DNA from: Mageeibacillus sp. UBA3781
GTDB taxonomy: Bacteria > Bacillota > Clostridia > Saccharofermentanales > Saccharofermentanaceae
Length of the DNA: 21,916 nt
Assembly: GCA_002368805.1 (NCBI GenBank)
Contig: DFFH01000032.1
Location: 1 to 21,916, forward strand
Reading direction: 5' to 3'
How positions within the stretch are numbered: the first letter of the stretch is position 1; every line of letters begins with the position of its first letter. A model generated the notes under the pieces. It was not told the origin of the DNA and ran no database searches. It worked only from the letters and a program-made list of their open reading frames with translations. The translations under genes and the position numbers were made by a program. Shown here one piece after another: positions 14,701-21,916 of this stretch.

Positions 14701-16938
14701 CTATATGTCTGTCTCCTGCAGATAGAGTGTTACTCTTCTTTGAATCATATCAGCCACATGTTCAGCGGTGTTATCTCCGGAATAGTAGGCGGCCGCCTCT
14801 TCGAGACATATATCGACGATCGATTGAGAACCGTGGAGATAGTGGTCTCCCCGCTTTATAAGATTGCGATACATGTCCAGGTATTCTTCTTTCGTGTACT
14901 TCAGCCTATATGCGCCACTATTCTCGACGAAATCATAACCTTGTTGCATTTTCTCTTCATTATATTTCCGATTTACCGAGATTCCTTGATTTAGCTGCTT
15001 ACTTTTCGATTGGAAAGATTCTCCAACTGCATATTTTATTATTTCACTGGCAAGGTCAGGTTGTGAAGTTGATGCAGATATCGCTAATAAACAATACGGC
15101 ACCACATGAAGAGATCCATTTTCATTCGGGAATCCGACTATGACATGATCCTGGTACATAAACAGTGACCCCAGCGCAACTATATCCGCCCAATCCAGCA
15201 TGTAAATACCATTATCCAGATCCGTGGATACATAGTCATCCCAGTTGCTTTTACATCCGAAATCTTTCGTCCATTTTAACAGGTTAAGAAAATCCTCACT
15301 GTTAAAGTACGCCTTGCCATCTCGGATAAATGTATCTATCTGAGCCATAATCCCGTGTTTCAGAAGATACTGTTTTGAAAAGATAGTCTGAATTCCGGAA
15401 TAATCAGGGTACTTCTTTGCACTTCGATAAAAATCCTCATATGTCCAGGTATAAGGATTCTCCACATATTTCTCAGAAGCGCGGAAACCGATAATATCAA
15501 AGTAGAGGCAGGCACAGTATGGTGTTTCCGCCCCCATGGTGATCTTATCGACATAGTACTCCTCTTCATCGAGCGTGGAAATCAGCGGTGTCATATCCTT
15601 TAAATAGCCCAGCCTTCCCAACTCATCTAATCCGGCATCGGCATATTGATCAAAATACATATCCGGCGCCGTTCCATTCGCCAGATCCAGACTTATAATC
15701 GTATTGATCTCATTTCGTGCCTGTGCCCAGTTCTCTTCAGTCGCATTGATTTCATTTTTATAATCCCGCAAAATGAATTTGACTTCCGGATGCAGAAGAT
15801 TCATCTCCTGAACAAGCTGCTCTACACAACTTCCTTCCAGATTATATCCCGCTATCACAAACTCTTCTTTTTTCTTCAGATCCTGCTTTTCTGCCGGACT
15901 CAAGTGATACCAAACAAGCATCTCATCGTTCAACTGCTTCGTGATTAACTCGAGTTCACCGTTCTCACGGAATCTCAGATCTTGAATAGATCCCCATACA
16001 GAAACGTCCTCCCAGGCAAGGGATACAGGTTCAGTGATGTCCAGACAGGTAATGCCGGTTGTCGTAACTCCGAATAAGTGTTCACCATGAGAAAATAGAG
16101 ACCTGAAAACCGGCGTTTGAATAGCGGTTTCCGTCCATTTTGTACTCTTTTCATCTAAACGGAACAGAACCGTCCCACCATCTTTTCCGATGCCAACACA
16201 TGTCCACTGTCCTTTATGGAAGATCACATTTGACTCAGCCATCTCAGGAAGTTCGATTGTTTCCCGGATATTTCCGTCTTCTGTTAAGGAATATATGGAA
16301 GAGGTGCCTTTACTATAGACAATTAGAGCTAATCTACCATCTTCGCTTGTCATAATATCCCGGATCGACATCATCTCCGGATCAACATCCAACTGAATAT
16401 GCTTGACCAGGCCACTATCGGATCGAATCATATCCAAGTAATACTTCTGTTCGCCCGTAGCATTATCCGCCTGTAAGGTTATCATCCAGCAGTCGTTTCC
16501 TTGGCATCGCATTATCCGGTCTCGAAGTGATGTTCCACATTCTTTATTCAAATCGAATTCTTTTATAGTTTTCCCGTTCTCATCCAGAAATAGCAATTTA
16601 TTGTCCGGAGTAAGAACATTGCCCTGTTCATCAATCGGGAAGAGAGGATATTTCTTTCCTACGTCATCCCCAAGGTTCGGAACACACTGCTCTGCTCTCA
16701 ATTTGGAATACATCTCAGACTCAAAAAAGGTCTGAACAATTAAGGCGTTATCTGCAAAATCCGCCCTGCACTCATTGGGAATGGAAAGAATCTTATTTTC
16801 TGTTAAGTAATATGGGAAGAGAGGAGAGACAGAAGCATCTTCTTTAGACGACTTTTTCTTGCATGCGCTACATAATAACACACTCAACACTAGCGCTAAA
16901 GAAAGTACAGATCTGAACAATTTCTTCACATTTATCAT
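14701..16938 (-). CDS. Lipoprotein fusing a beta-propeller-like region to a solute-binding domain
   Basis: The 745-residue protein starts with a lipoprotein signal (C26 after LLCSA). Residues about 50-360 read as repeated strands with aspartate/glycine turns (for example TSEDGRLALIVYSKGTSSIY and FRENGELELITKQ), which suggests a beta-propeller. From about 375 on it looks like a family 1 extracellular solute-binding protein: IAGYNLEG start, LVQEMNLLHPEVKF, NGTAPDMYF, LKDMTPLI, then a C-terminal helical part. The ATG at 16936-16938 is preferred because GGGGGAG lies 6-7 bases upstream. It is preceded by another lipoprotein gene (22-base gap), but no permease or ATPase gene is near, so transport or sensing is uncertain. 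The solute-binding assignment is stronger than the propeller one. Confidence 0.78.
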   Translation of the reverse strand: MINVKKLFRSVLSLALVLSVLLCSACKKKSSKEDASVSPLFPYYLTENKILSIPNECRADFADNALIVQTFFESEMYSKLRAEQCVPNLGDDVGKKYPLFPIDEQGNVLTPDNKLLFLDENGKTIKEFDLNKECGTSLRDRIMRCQGNDCWMITLQADNATGEQKYYLDMIRSDSGLVKHIQLDVDPEMMSIRDIMTSEDGRLALIVYSKGTSSIYSLTEDGNIRETIELPEMAESNVIFHKGQWTCVGIGKDGGTVLFRLDEKSTKWTETAIQTPVFRSLFSHGEHLFGVTTTGITCLDITEPVSLAWEDVSVWGSIQDLRFRENGELELITKQLNDEMLVWYHLSPAEKQDLKKKEEFVIAGYNLEGSCVEQLVQEMNLLHPEVKFILRDYKNEINATEENWAQARNEINTIISLDLANGTAPDMYFDQYADAGLDELGRLGYLKDMTPLISTLDEEEYYVDKITMGAETPYCACLYFDIIGFRASEKYVENPYTWTYEDFYRSAKKYPDYSGIQTIFSKQYLLKHGIMAQIDTFIRDGKAYFNSEDFLNLLKWTKDFGCKSNWDDYVSTDLDNGIYMLDWADIVALGSLFMYQDHVIVGFPNENGSLHVVPYCLLAISASTSQPDLASEIIKYAVGESFQSKSKQLNQGISVNRKYNEEKMQQGYDFVENSGAYRLKYTKEEYLDMYRNLIKRGDHYLHGSQSIVDICLEEAAAYYSGDNTAEHVADMIQRRVTLYLQETDI

Positions 16939-16960
16939 TCTGTCTCCCCCCCGTCTTTGA

Positions 16961-17965
16961 TTAGCTTGCGTATAAAACAACAATGGTTTGACTGGTATTG
17001 TTCAGTATTCCGTTTTTGTTATCCGGAGTCTCGAAAGAGAATTCAACATTGAAAACCTCACCAAGTTGATTATCAGGAAGAATTACAATGCTTTTCCCTA
17101 ACACTTTGCTTGAAACTGATTCAGGATATTGTTGTTTAATCGTTTTATAAACCAGATCGCTTGCATCAGACGATTCAAGTACACCTATATCTGCAATTGC
17201 ATCTGCCGGGTTCTTATCCATATATGCATTAAACTCATCTACCATGAATCGTTCAAACCAAACTAGTTCTCCGTCACTGCTATAAATAAGGTCCAGGCCT
17301 GCGCACGTAGGTGTATTCTGAATATATCGTCTGAAATGGAAAGCATAGAGTCCGGCAGAATCCGTCGTCTCAGAGGGACGGCTATCATCAACAGCGAGCT
17401 GATAATCCTCAACAGAAATGTATTTAGAAGCTATCTCCATTGCTCTTTTCTTGCACTCTTCAATTGAATAATCACCATATTCATCATGGAATAGTCGAAT
17501 CCGGACAACTTCAGTTGTATCTGCTTTCACAGCAAAATCGCCACCTTCAAAAGTATAAATGTCAGATTCGTAGGTATTAAAATAATCCAGTAATGAATAC
17601 TGATATTCACCTGAATACTCTTTTCCTTCAAATACAATGCTGCACGTTTGGGGTGCATTTTCCCGAGGATGCATATTACACTGATCGTATGTCCAGTATG
17701 AGTATTCATTTACACTATTCGTCGAAGGTATGTCTCCCGAACAAGCACTTGAGAGTATCGCTGCATGAAGCGTACAACTCTTGTTCTGCATTGTATCGTC
17801 AGTATTATCAGTCCATTGACTATCGGTCATGGATTGGATGCCATCAGACGTTTTTGCTCCTTTGTTCTTATGAGAACACGCGGAAATGCTTATCACAAGA
17901 ATAAGAGAGACAAGGAGTATGCTCAATGTCGTCAATAAGGTCACGATCTTTTTCAATGATTTCAT
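16961..17965 (-). CDS. Lipoprotein of unknown function, first gene of the operon
   Basis: The 334-residue protein has a long hydrophobic signal ending in the lipobox ISAC (C30). A polar linker (about 31-60) follows, then an alpha/beta-rich domain with no recognised family. The ATG at 17963-17965 is chosen because AGAGG lies 11 bases upstream; a GTG 12 bases further upstream overlaps that site. Its stop is 22 bases before the solute-binding fusion gene. The stretch is AT-rich relative to other genes here: positions 17521-17580 are 37% GC, against 58% at 4201-4260 by hand count. The 81 bases upstream to the serpin hold no terminator that I can see. Confidence 0.78.
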   Translation of the reverse strand: MKSLKKIVTLLTTLSILLVSLILVISISACSHKNKGAKTSDGIQSMTDSQWTDNTDDTMQNKSCTLHAAILSSACSGDIPSTNSVNEYSYWTYDQCNMHPRENAPQTCSIVFEGKEYSGEYQYSLLDYFNTYESDIYTFEGGDFAVKADTTEVVRIRLFHDEYGDYSIEECKKRAMEIASKYISVEDYQLAVDDSRPSETTDSAGLYAFHFRRYIQNTPTCAGLDLIYSSDGELVWFERFMVDEFNAYMDKNPADAIADIGVLESSDASDLVYKTIKQQYPESVSSKVLGKSIVILPDNQLGEVFNVEFSFETPDNKNGILNNTSQTIVVLYAS

Positions 17966-18046
17966 ATTTCGTGTCACCTCTTTAACTAAATCATTACTCG
18001 GATAATTAGTTCAACTTCTTCAATATTACAATCTAGCTCACTGGTC

Positions 18047-19363
18047 TTATACTGTCTCCACCGTGCCGAGGAATACCGGGATACCGGTGTCCTTATCAAC
18101 GATCGCATATGCGTACGGGCGGTCGCAGGTCACGTATCTGGCCGGGTCCGGCTCCGCTATGCACTTCTCGGTCATAACGACCGCGGTAGCTGCCGCTGCT
18201 TTTGTGCCCTTGCGGTTTACCTCGATATATGTCTTATGAATGACATCCGAGATATACACATCCTTCTTAGTCATGTTTGAAAAATCGGCGGCCGTTTCAC
18301 TGAACGCATCCTTCATACCCATGTCGCTCAGGATCGCGGGCAGGTGGATATCATATTCGCTTTTAAACTCCGGCATGACAGTATATACTTCCATGGAGTC
18401 ATCCTGGCTGTTCCAGAACTCCCAGTATTCTTCCGGTGTCAGGTTAGCGATGAACTCGTTGATATCTACATTCTCATCTTCCGGAAGGATCGTCATAAAC
18501 GTAAACTTCCCGTCATCGTAATCCTTAAGGAAACCAATGGCCTTACCATTACTCAAGTAAGTGGACTCTTCACCGCTTAAGAACATGACCTTCTGCTCTT
18601 CGCCTTTCCCGTTACGGAAGGTGCCTTCATACACCCTGTCTTCCGCATAGGAAGTCTCCCACTTGCCGTCAAATGCGATGGCATTTACAAGGACCATCAG
18701 ATCGTTGTCCGTCAGTTTCTCGAGCAGATTGTGGATCCTGTCCTCTGTCTGCTCTTCGACCCACTTGTTGATCGTCTCGACTGCACCCTGGTCAAACTCC
18801 AGCGTGCCGACCTCAGCACCGAAGTTCTCCCTTACATACTTCAGGAAATCATCATATACACTGTCTGCTTTATTCTGGTTGATCCATACCGAGTTTGCGA
18901 TCCGAAGGCTATCATTCTTCAGTGAATTCATGTGATTCACCGCGTAGCTGAATGCTGTGGCCTCGTCTGCTCCCGGGACCATCGTATTCATCATCTGACT
19001 CAGCGTGTTTCCATTCGCACCCGCCGCAGTCATATTCATCGCAAAGAGCACTGAGTCCGGAGAGATCAGTACATTCTCTCCCTTCGCATCCTGTGCGCAC
19101 CGTTTCATCATCTCGAAGATAAACTTCGAGTATGCCATATTCAGTTCTTCCTGGGACATGCTCTCTTTTCCGGACATTGCCGTGGCGAGCTCGAAGACTG
19201 CCTGCTGTCCGTTGTCTCTTTTGACTGATGTCACGGGGATGCTGCTCTTCTTATTATTTGATCCGAAAGCGGATCTTCCGTTTGTTTTCTTTGCACATCC
19301 TGTTCCCATTGATAAGAGGATCGAAGTGGTCATCAATCCGGCTACGATTTTCTTCGTTTTCAT
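18047..19363 (-). CDS. Lipoprotein serpin (predicted serine/cysteine protease inhibitor)
   Basis: The 438-residue protein has a short signal peptide with a lipobox-like MGTGC (C23), then a full serpin fold: ENVLISPDSVLFAMNMTAAGA, VLVNAIAFDGKWETSY, and the C-terminal DRPYAYAIVDKDTGIPVFLG. The reactive-loop hinge GTKAAAATA (G386-A394) has the small residues required for loop insertion, so it should be inhibitory. Counting 15 residues from the hinge glycine puts P1 at K400 and P1' at C401, predicting trypsin-like targets, though the exact bond is uncertain. The ATG at 19361-19363 is chosen because AGG lies 9 bases upstream; the longer in-frame start is TTG-like with no site. Bacterial serpins in gut commensals are thought to block host or competitor proteases. 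Confidence 0.92.
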   Translation of the reverse strand: MKTKKIVAGLMTTSILLSMGTGCAKKTNGRSAFGSNNKKSSIPVTSVKRDNGQQAVFELATAMSGKESMSQEELNMAYSKFIFEMMKRCAQDAKGENVLISPDSVLFAMNMTAAGANGNTLSQMMNTMVPGADEATAFSYAVNHMNSLKNDSLRIANSVWINQNKADSVYDDFLKYVRENFGAEVGTLEFDQGAVETINKWVEEQTEDRIHNLLEKLTDNDLMVLVNAIAFDGKWETSYAEDRVYEGTFRNGKGEEQKVMFLSGEESTYLSNGKAIGFLKDYDDGKFTFMTILPEDENVDINEFIANLTPEEYWEFWNSQDDSMEVYTVMPEFKSEYDIHLPAILSDMGMKDAFSETAADFSNMTKKDVYISDVIHKTYIEVNRKGTKAAAATAVVMTEKCIAEPDPARYVTCDRPYAYAIVDKDTGIPVFLGTVETV

Positions 19364-19520
19364 TTTCTTATTCCTCACTTTTATTCGTGTAATTCTTTTT
19401 CGTGCTTTGCAAAACCTGATCTGCAAATTAGACGACAGAACTTCCGGATGCGTTGCAAAAAATTATTCCGAAAGGAAGATTCTCATGGGAGGCCTCATCT
19501 CGCGGAGTGCTTTTCTATTG

Positions 19521-19529
19521 TGGTAAAAT
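19521..19529 (+). promoter_or_regulatory. Probable extended -10 promoter of the two-component genes
   Basis: TGGTAAAAT has the TGn extension before a -10 close to consensus and lies 34 bases before the response-regulator ATG. A GTGCTTTT copy (19507-19514) sits just upstream, in the position usually held by spacer sequence. No -35 match is seen. Confidence 0.5.
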
Positions 19530-19563
19530 ACCCTTGAATCCATGTCTGATTAGGGGAGATCAC

Positions 19564-20259
19564 ATGCACTACGATTGTCTGATCATTGACGATGAGAAGA
19601 TCCTCGCGGATAATACCTGCGAGTACTTCAATATGTTTGAAGTCAAAACAAAAGCCGTTTACAGCAAGGCAGAGGCGCTCACTTTTCTCGAAGAGAATGA
19701 CACCTCTTTGATCCTTCTTGATATCAATCTCGGGGATGGTTCCGGATTCGAGCTATGTAAGCACATCCGCTCCACTCTCAATATCCCGATCCTTTTCGTT
19801 TCTGCGAGAAATACCGATGACGATAAGATCATCGCGCTCAATATCGGTGGCGACGACTATGTCGAAAAGCCGTATTCCCTCGGCGTCCTTCTGGCCAAAG
19901 TGAAGGTCATGCTCCGCCGCTTCGGGTCTGTCTCTGAGAAGGAAACATCGGACACTTTTGAGGACGGCTCTCTCCTGATCGATAAGAAAAACAAGCTCGT
20001 AACTCTCGATGGGGAGCCGAAGAAGCTCACCAGCATGGAGTTCACGCTTCTTCTCTATCTCGTGGAGAACCCGGACCGCCTGATCACGAAAGCAGAGCTT
20101 TTCGATAACGTATGGAAAGATAAGTTCACCTCTGACGGCACCCTGAATGTACACATCAGAAAACTCAGAGAAGCGATCGAGGAAGATCCGAAGAATCCGC
20201 TCCGGATCCAGACCGTCTGGAAAGAGGGATATAAATACGTCACAGGAGCCGGCAGATGA
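19564..20259 (+). CDS. OmpR-family response regulator
   Basis: The 231-residue protein has a receiver domain with acidic pair D9/D10, phospho-acceptor D53 (in LLDINLGDG), S80 and K102. The C-terminal winged helix (about 130-228) includes LTSMEFTLLLYLVENP and VWKEGYKYV. GGGGAG lies 5 bases before the ATG. The gene is followed after 28 bases by its cognate sensor kinase. By analogy it should bind direct hexamer repeats, and four TTAAGA-like repeats lie before the ABC transporter gene downstream. Confidence 0.95.
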   Translation: MHYDCLIIDDEKILADNTCEYFNMFEVKTKAVYSKAEALTFLEENDTSLILLDINLGDGSGFELCKHIRSTLNIPILFVSARNTDDDKIIALNIGGDDYVEKPYSLGVLLAKVKVMLRRFGSVSEKETSDTFEDGSLLIDKKNKLVTLDGEPKKLTSMEFTLLLYLVENPDRLITKAELFDNVWKDKFTSDGTLNVHIRKLREAIEEDPKNPLRIQTVWKEGYKYVTGAGR

Positions 20260-20287
20260 GCCGCAGCTGTGTGATGGAGGATAACGC

Positions 20288-21538
20288 ATGAGAAAGAAGA
20301 GCTTCCTGGTCCTCATCATTCTGACCTTTGTCCTCGAAGGTGTGATCGCCGGTATTCTCCTGTACCGTTCGAGGGATATTGAGCAGGACACCGTCGCGAT
20401 CAACGACTGCATCAAGGTCATCGAAGAAAACTTCGGCCAGAACGATAAATATCTCACGACTCGCAACTATTCCCTGATCGACACGGACGGGAAACTTCTT
20501 TACAAGAATGCGGACGATATCTCCACCAGTGTCAACGAGGCCGTCAAAAACAACGACACGATCCTGGATATAAAGCAGGGAGATAAAGTCGTCGGCAAAG
20601 TGCTTTTCCATAATGACACACAGGATCGGATCGAAAAGAACCAGCGGGCGATCGCCGTCACGATCCTTGTCATTTCCGCCGTGCAGGCAGCGATTATCAT
20701 CGCGTATGTGATCTACCTGAAAAAGACGATCGTGAAACCGTTTGACGAGCTGTCCGGATTTGCCGAGCGCGTCGCAGGCGGAAACCTCGACATTCCTCTG
20801 CCGATGGATAAGAAACACACCTTCGGTGCTTTTACCGAGGCATTCGATATCATGAGAGATGAGATCAAGAAGTCCCGTGCTGCGGAGAAAGCCGCGAATG
20901 ACGCGAAAAAAGAGATGGTCGCGAAGCTCTCGCACGACATTAAGACTCCGGTCGCCTCGATCAAGTCGGCATCGGAATTCGGATATGAACTCGCCAAAGA
21001 AGAGAAGGTAAAAGAACGCTTCAACCTTATCAACTTTAAGGCCGACGAGCTCACCGTGCTGGTCGATAACCTCTTCCAGTCGAGCGTCCACGAAGCGACG
21101 GAGATCACCGTCAGTCCCAGAGAGAATGACTCTTCCTCGGTGCGCGAAGCGATCCTGCATGCCGACTACTTAAAGCGCGCCGGCTCCTTTACGATCCCCG
21201 AGTGCAAAGTCTTTACCGACAAGCTCCGCCTGCAGCAGGCCTTCGATAATGTATTTATTAATTCATATAAGTATGCGGATACAGAGATCAAGGTAGACGC
21301 GAAGCTCGAGGGCGAATATCTGAAAGTTTCGATCCGTGACTTCGGTCCCGGCGTTACCGACGAGGAAGTTGCCGTATTAAAAGAAAAGTATAAGCGCGGC
21401 AAGAACAGCGAAGGAAAAGACGGCGCCGGCATCGGTCTGTATCTGGCATCCTACTTCCTGAAGGAGATGGATGGCGACATATTGATCACGAACGAAGAGC
21501 CGGGACTTCAGGTGCTGTTCCTGATAAGAACGGTCTGA
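20288..21538 (+). CDS. Sensor histidine kinase
   Basis: The 416-residue protein has two membrane segments (about 5-26 and 120-143) around an extracellular domain of about 90 residues. A HAMP region (about 145-195), the HisKA motif KLSHDIKTPVASI (phospho-acceptor H216) and an HATPase domain follow. The ATPase has an N-box FDNVFINSYKYAD, G1 DFGPGV and G2 GAGIGLYLA. The extracellular domain is larger than the intramembrane sensors of the BceS type. GGAGG lies 7 bases before the ATG. Two GTGCTTTT copies are inside the gene (20600, 20826). Confidence 0.95.
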   Translation: MRKKSFLVLIILTFVLEGVIAGILLYRSRDIEQDTVAINDCIKVIEENFGQNDKYLTTRNYSLIDTDGKLLYKNADDISTSVNEAVKNNDTILDIKQGDKVVGKVLFHNDTQDRIEKNQRAIAVTILVISAVQAAIIIAYVIYLKKTIVKPFDELSGFAERVAGGNLDIPLPMDKKHTFGAFTEAFDIMRDEIKKSRAAEKAANDAKKEMVAKLSHDIKTPVASIKSASEFGYELAKEEKVKERFNLINFKADELTVLVDNLFQSSVHEATEITVSPRENDSSSVREAILHADYLKRAGSFTIPECKVFTDKLRLQQAFDNVFINSYKYADTEIKVDAKLEGEYLKVSIRDFGPGVTDEEVAVLKEKYKRGKNSEGKDGAGIGLYLASYFLKEMDGDILITNEEPGLQVLFLIRTV

Positions 21539-21540
21539 TA

Positions 21541-21594
21541 ACTGAAACGGATTTCGGATCGGGGGCAATCTGATGCCGACGGTTCAGTGCTTTT
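21541..21594 (+). terminator. Possible terminator after the kinase gene
   Basis: ACTGAA (21541-21546) pairs with TTCAGT (21582-21587), with weaker pairs extending inward (CG). The downstream arm runs directly into a GTGCTTTT motif whose TTTT acts as the T-tract. It lies two bases after the kinase stop region. The long loop makes it weaker than the tRNA terminator. Confidence 0.4.
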
Positions 21595-21600
21595 CGAGAA

Positions 21601-21654
21601 TTAAGAAAGATTTAAGAGTTCCTTAAAGGCACTTAAGACTTGAAAAAGTATGAT
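21601..21654 (+). promoter_or_regulatory. TTAAGA-repeat operator and promoter of the ABC transporter gene
   Basis: TTAAGA (21601), TTAAGA (21612), TTAAAG (21623) and TTAAGA (21633) are direct repeats spaced 11, 11 and 10 bases. TATGAT at 21649-21654 is a plausible -10, and the usual -35 window lies inside the repeats, with no match to TTGACA. That is the layout of a promoter activated by an OmpR-type regulator. Transcription would start near 21661, leaving a 20-base leader with AAGGAGG at 21663-21669. Confidence 0.65.
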
Positions 21655-21680
21655 AGTGCCATAAGGAGGCGAGAAACGCT

Positions 21681-21916
21681 ATGAATGAGATTATCAAAAC
21701 ACATAAACTTTGCAAAACATTTTCTAACGGAGGCGTACAGCAGCACGTGCTCCGCAACATCGACCTTTCGATCTATGAAGGTGATTTTACAGTAATCATG
21801 GGTGCCAGTGGCGCCGGTAAATCCACTCTTCTTTACGCCCTGTCCGGCATGGACAAGCCGACACTCGGCGATGTTACTTTCGCAGGAAAGAACATCACAA
21901 AGGGAACACCGGATGA
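21681..21916 (+). CDS. ABC transporter ATP-binding protein, 5' part only
   Basis: The first 78 codons are present. They read MNEIIKTHKLCKTFSNG, a strand rich in hydrophobic residues, and then a Walker A loop MGASGAGKSTLL at about residues 40-51, followed by LSGMDKPTLGDVTFAG. This is the MacB/LolD-like ATPase group that pairs with FtsX-type permeases, consistent with placement beside a two-component system (as in bacitracin/peptide detoxification modules). AAGGAGG lies 11 bases before the ATG. The remainder, and any permease, lie beyond the window. Confidence 0.9.
   Translation, partial: MNEIIKTHKLCKTFSNGGVQQHVLRNIDLSIYEGDFTVIMGASGAGKSTLLYALSGMDKPTLGDVTFAGKNITKGTPD

Larger units (their letters stand above)
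437..21594. repeat. Dispersed GTGCTTTT motif family (16 copies)
   Basis: Plus-strand GTGCTTTT starts at 2354, 3683, 6331, 10594, 12947, 19507, 20600, 20826 and 21587. Its complement AAAAGCAC starts at 437, 2335, 6729, 8928, 10247, 11087 and 14188. The base before the octamer is always A or G, and the base after is C in 9, T in 4, A in 2 and G in 1. Eight copies are the exact 10-mer AGTGCTTTTC. Ten copies are in coding sequence and six are between genes. Coding copies use different frames (V-L-F, G-A-F and, antisense, K-A-L), so a protein motif does not explain them. Strand use is nearly even (9 versus 7). Confidence 0.85.

Noticed and set aside
17534..17548. Extra CGCCACCTT match in the first lipoprotein gene
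   Set aside because: A single match in coding sequence without a partner at 53 bp; chance is enough to explain it.
437..21594. GTGCTTTT as a Chi or chromosome-segregation signal
   Set aside because: Those signals are strongly strand-biased, whereas here the split is 9 to 7 over the window. A whole-genome count would be needed to exclude it fully.

Overview
The window looks like a chromosomal segment of a mid-GC member of the Bacillota, most likely class Clostridia. The support is strong AGGAGG-type ribosome binding sites, sigma-A promoters with TATAAT boxes, Gram-positive lipoprotein signal peptides, a DUF1846 protein, D-aminoacyl-tRNA deacylase, a YhgE-like/MMPL pair and a two-component system placed before an ABC transporter. 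No phage, plasmid or insertion-sequence gene was recognised.

Layout. 1-170 is the 5' end of a sugar-phosphate isomerase/epimerase (minus). 418-2286 is a membrane GGDEF-EAL cyclic-di-GMP protein (minus), divergent from a HAD phosphatase (2460-3107, plus). 3201-3755 (zinc-ribbon membrane protein) and 3846-5330 (DUF1846) are on the minus strand. DUF1846 has its own promoter and a leader with an intrinsic terminator. It diverges from dtd (5512-5970), which is followed by tRNA-Arg(CCG) with a promoter and terminator, then a NUDIX hydrolase (6265-6726). 6744-12685 holds, in minus-strand transcription order, a TetR regulator, then a translationally coupled DUF308-MMPL-YhgE-like export operon. 12745-13046 is a periodic array of short inverted motifs next to a nonsense-interrupted PD-(D/E)XK-like gene (13032-13862). 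14023-17965 is an operon of three secreted lipoproteins, one of them a fusion with a solute-binding domain. 18047-19363 is a lipoprotein serpin. 19564-21916 is a response regulator, a histidine kinase and the start of an ABC ATPase.

How the genes work together. The TetR-DUF308-MMPL-YhgE-like block reads as a regulated envelope export system. The regulator-kinase-ABC block reads as an envelope-stress or peptide-sensing module; four TTAAGA-type repeats at about 11-bp spacing before the ABC gene look like binding sites for the neighbouring OmpR-family regulator. The lipoprotein operon and serpin form a secreted surface block. Part of it is more AT-rich than the rest, and it lacks a motif common elsewhere.

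Two signals stand out. First, the octamer GTGCTTTT (consensus R-GTGCTTTT-Y) occurs 16 times on the two strands, in several reading frames and between genes, against about 0.7 expected by chance. It resembles a DNA-uptake-type or other genome-wide signal. Second, the array at 12745-13046 alternates GCCACC and GGTGGC half-sites with a strict 53-bp period and unique sequence between them. Its last half-site lies inside the final codons of the broken nuclease-like gene. I know of no described system with this layout.
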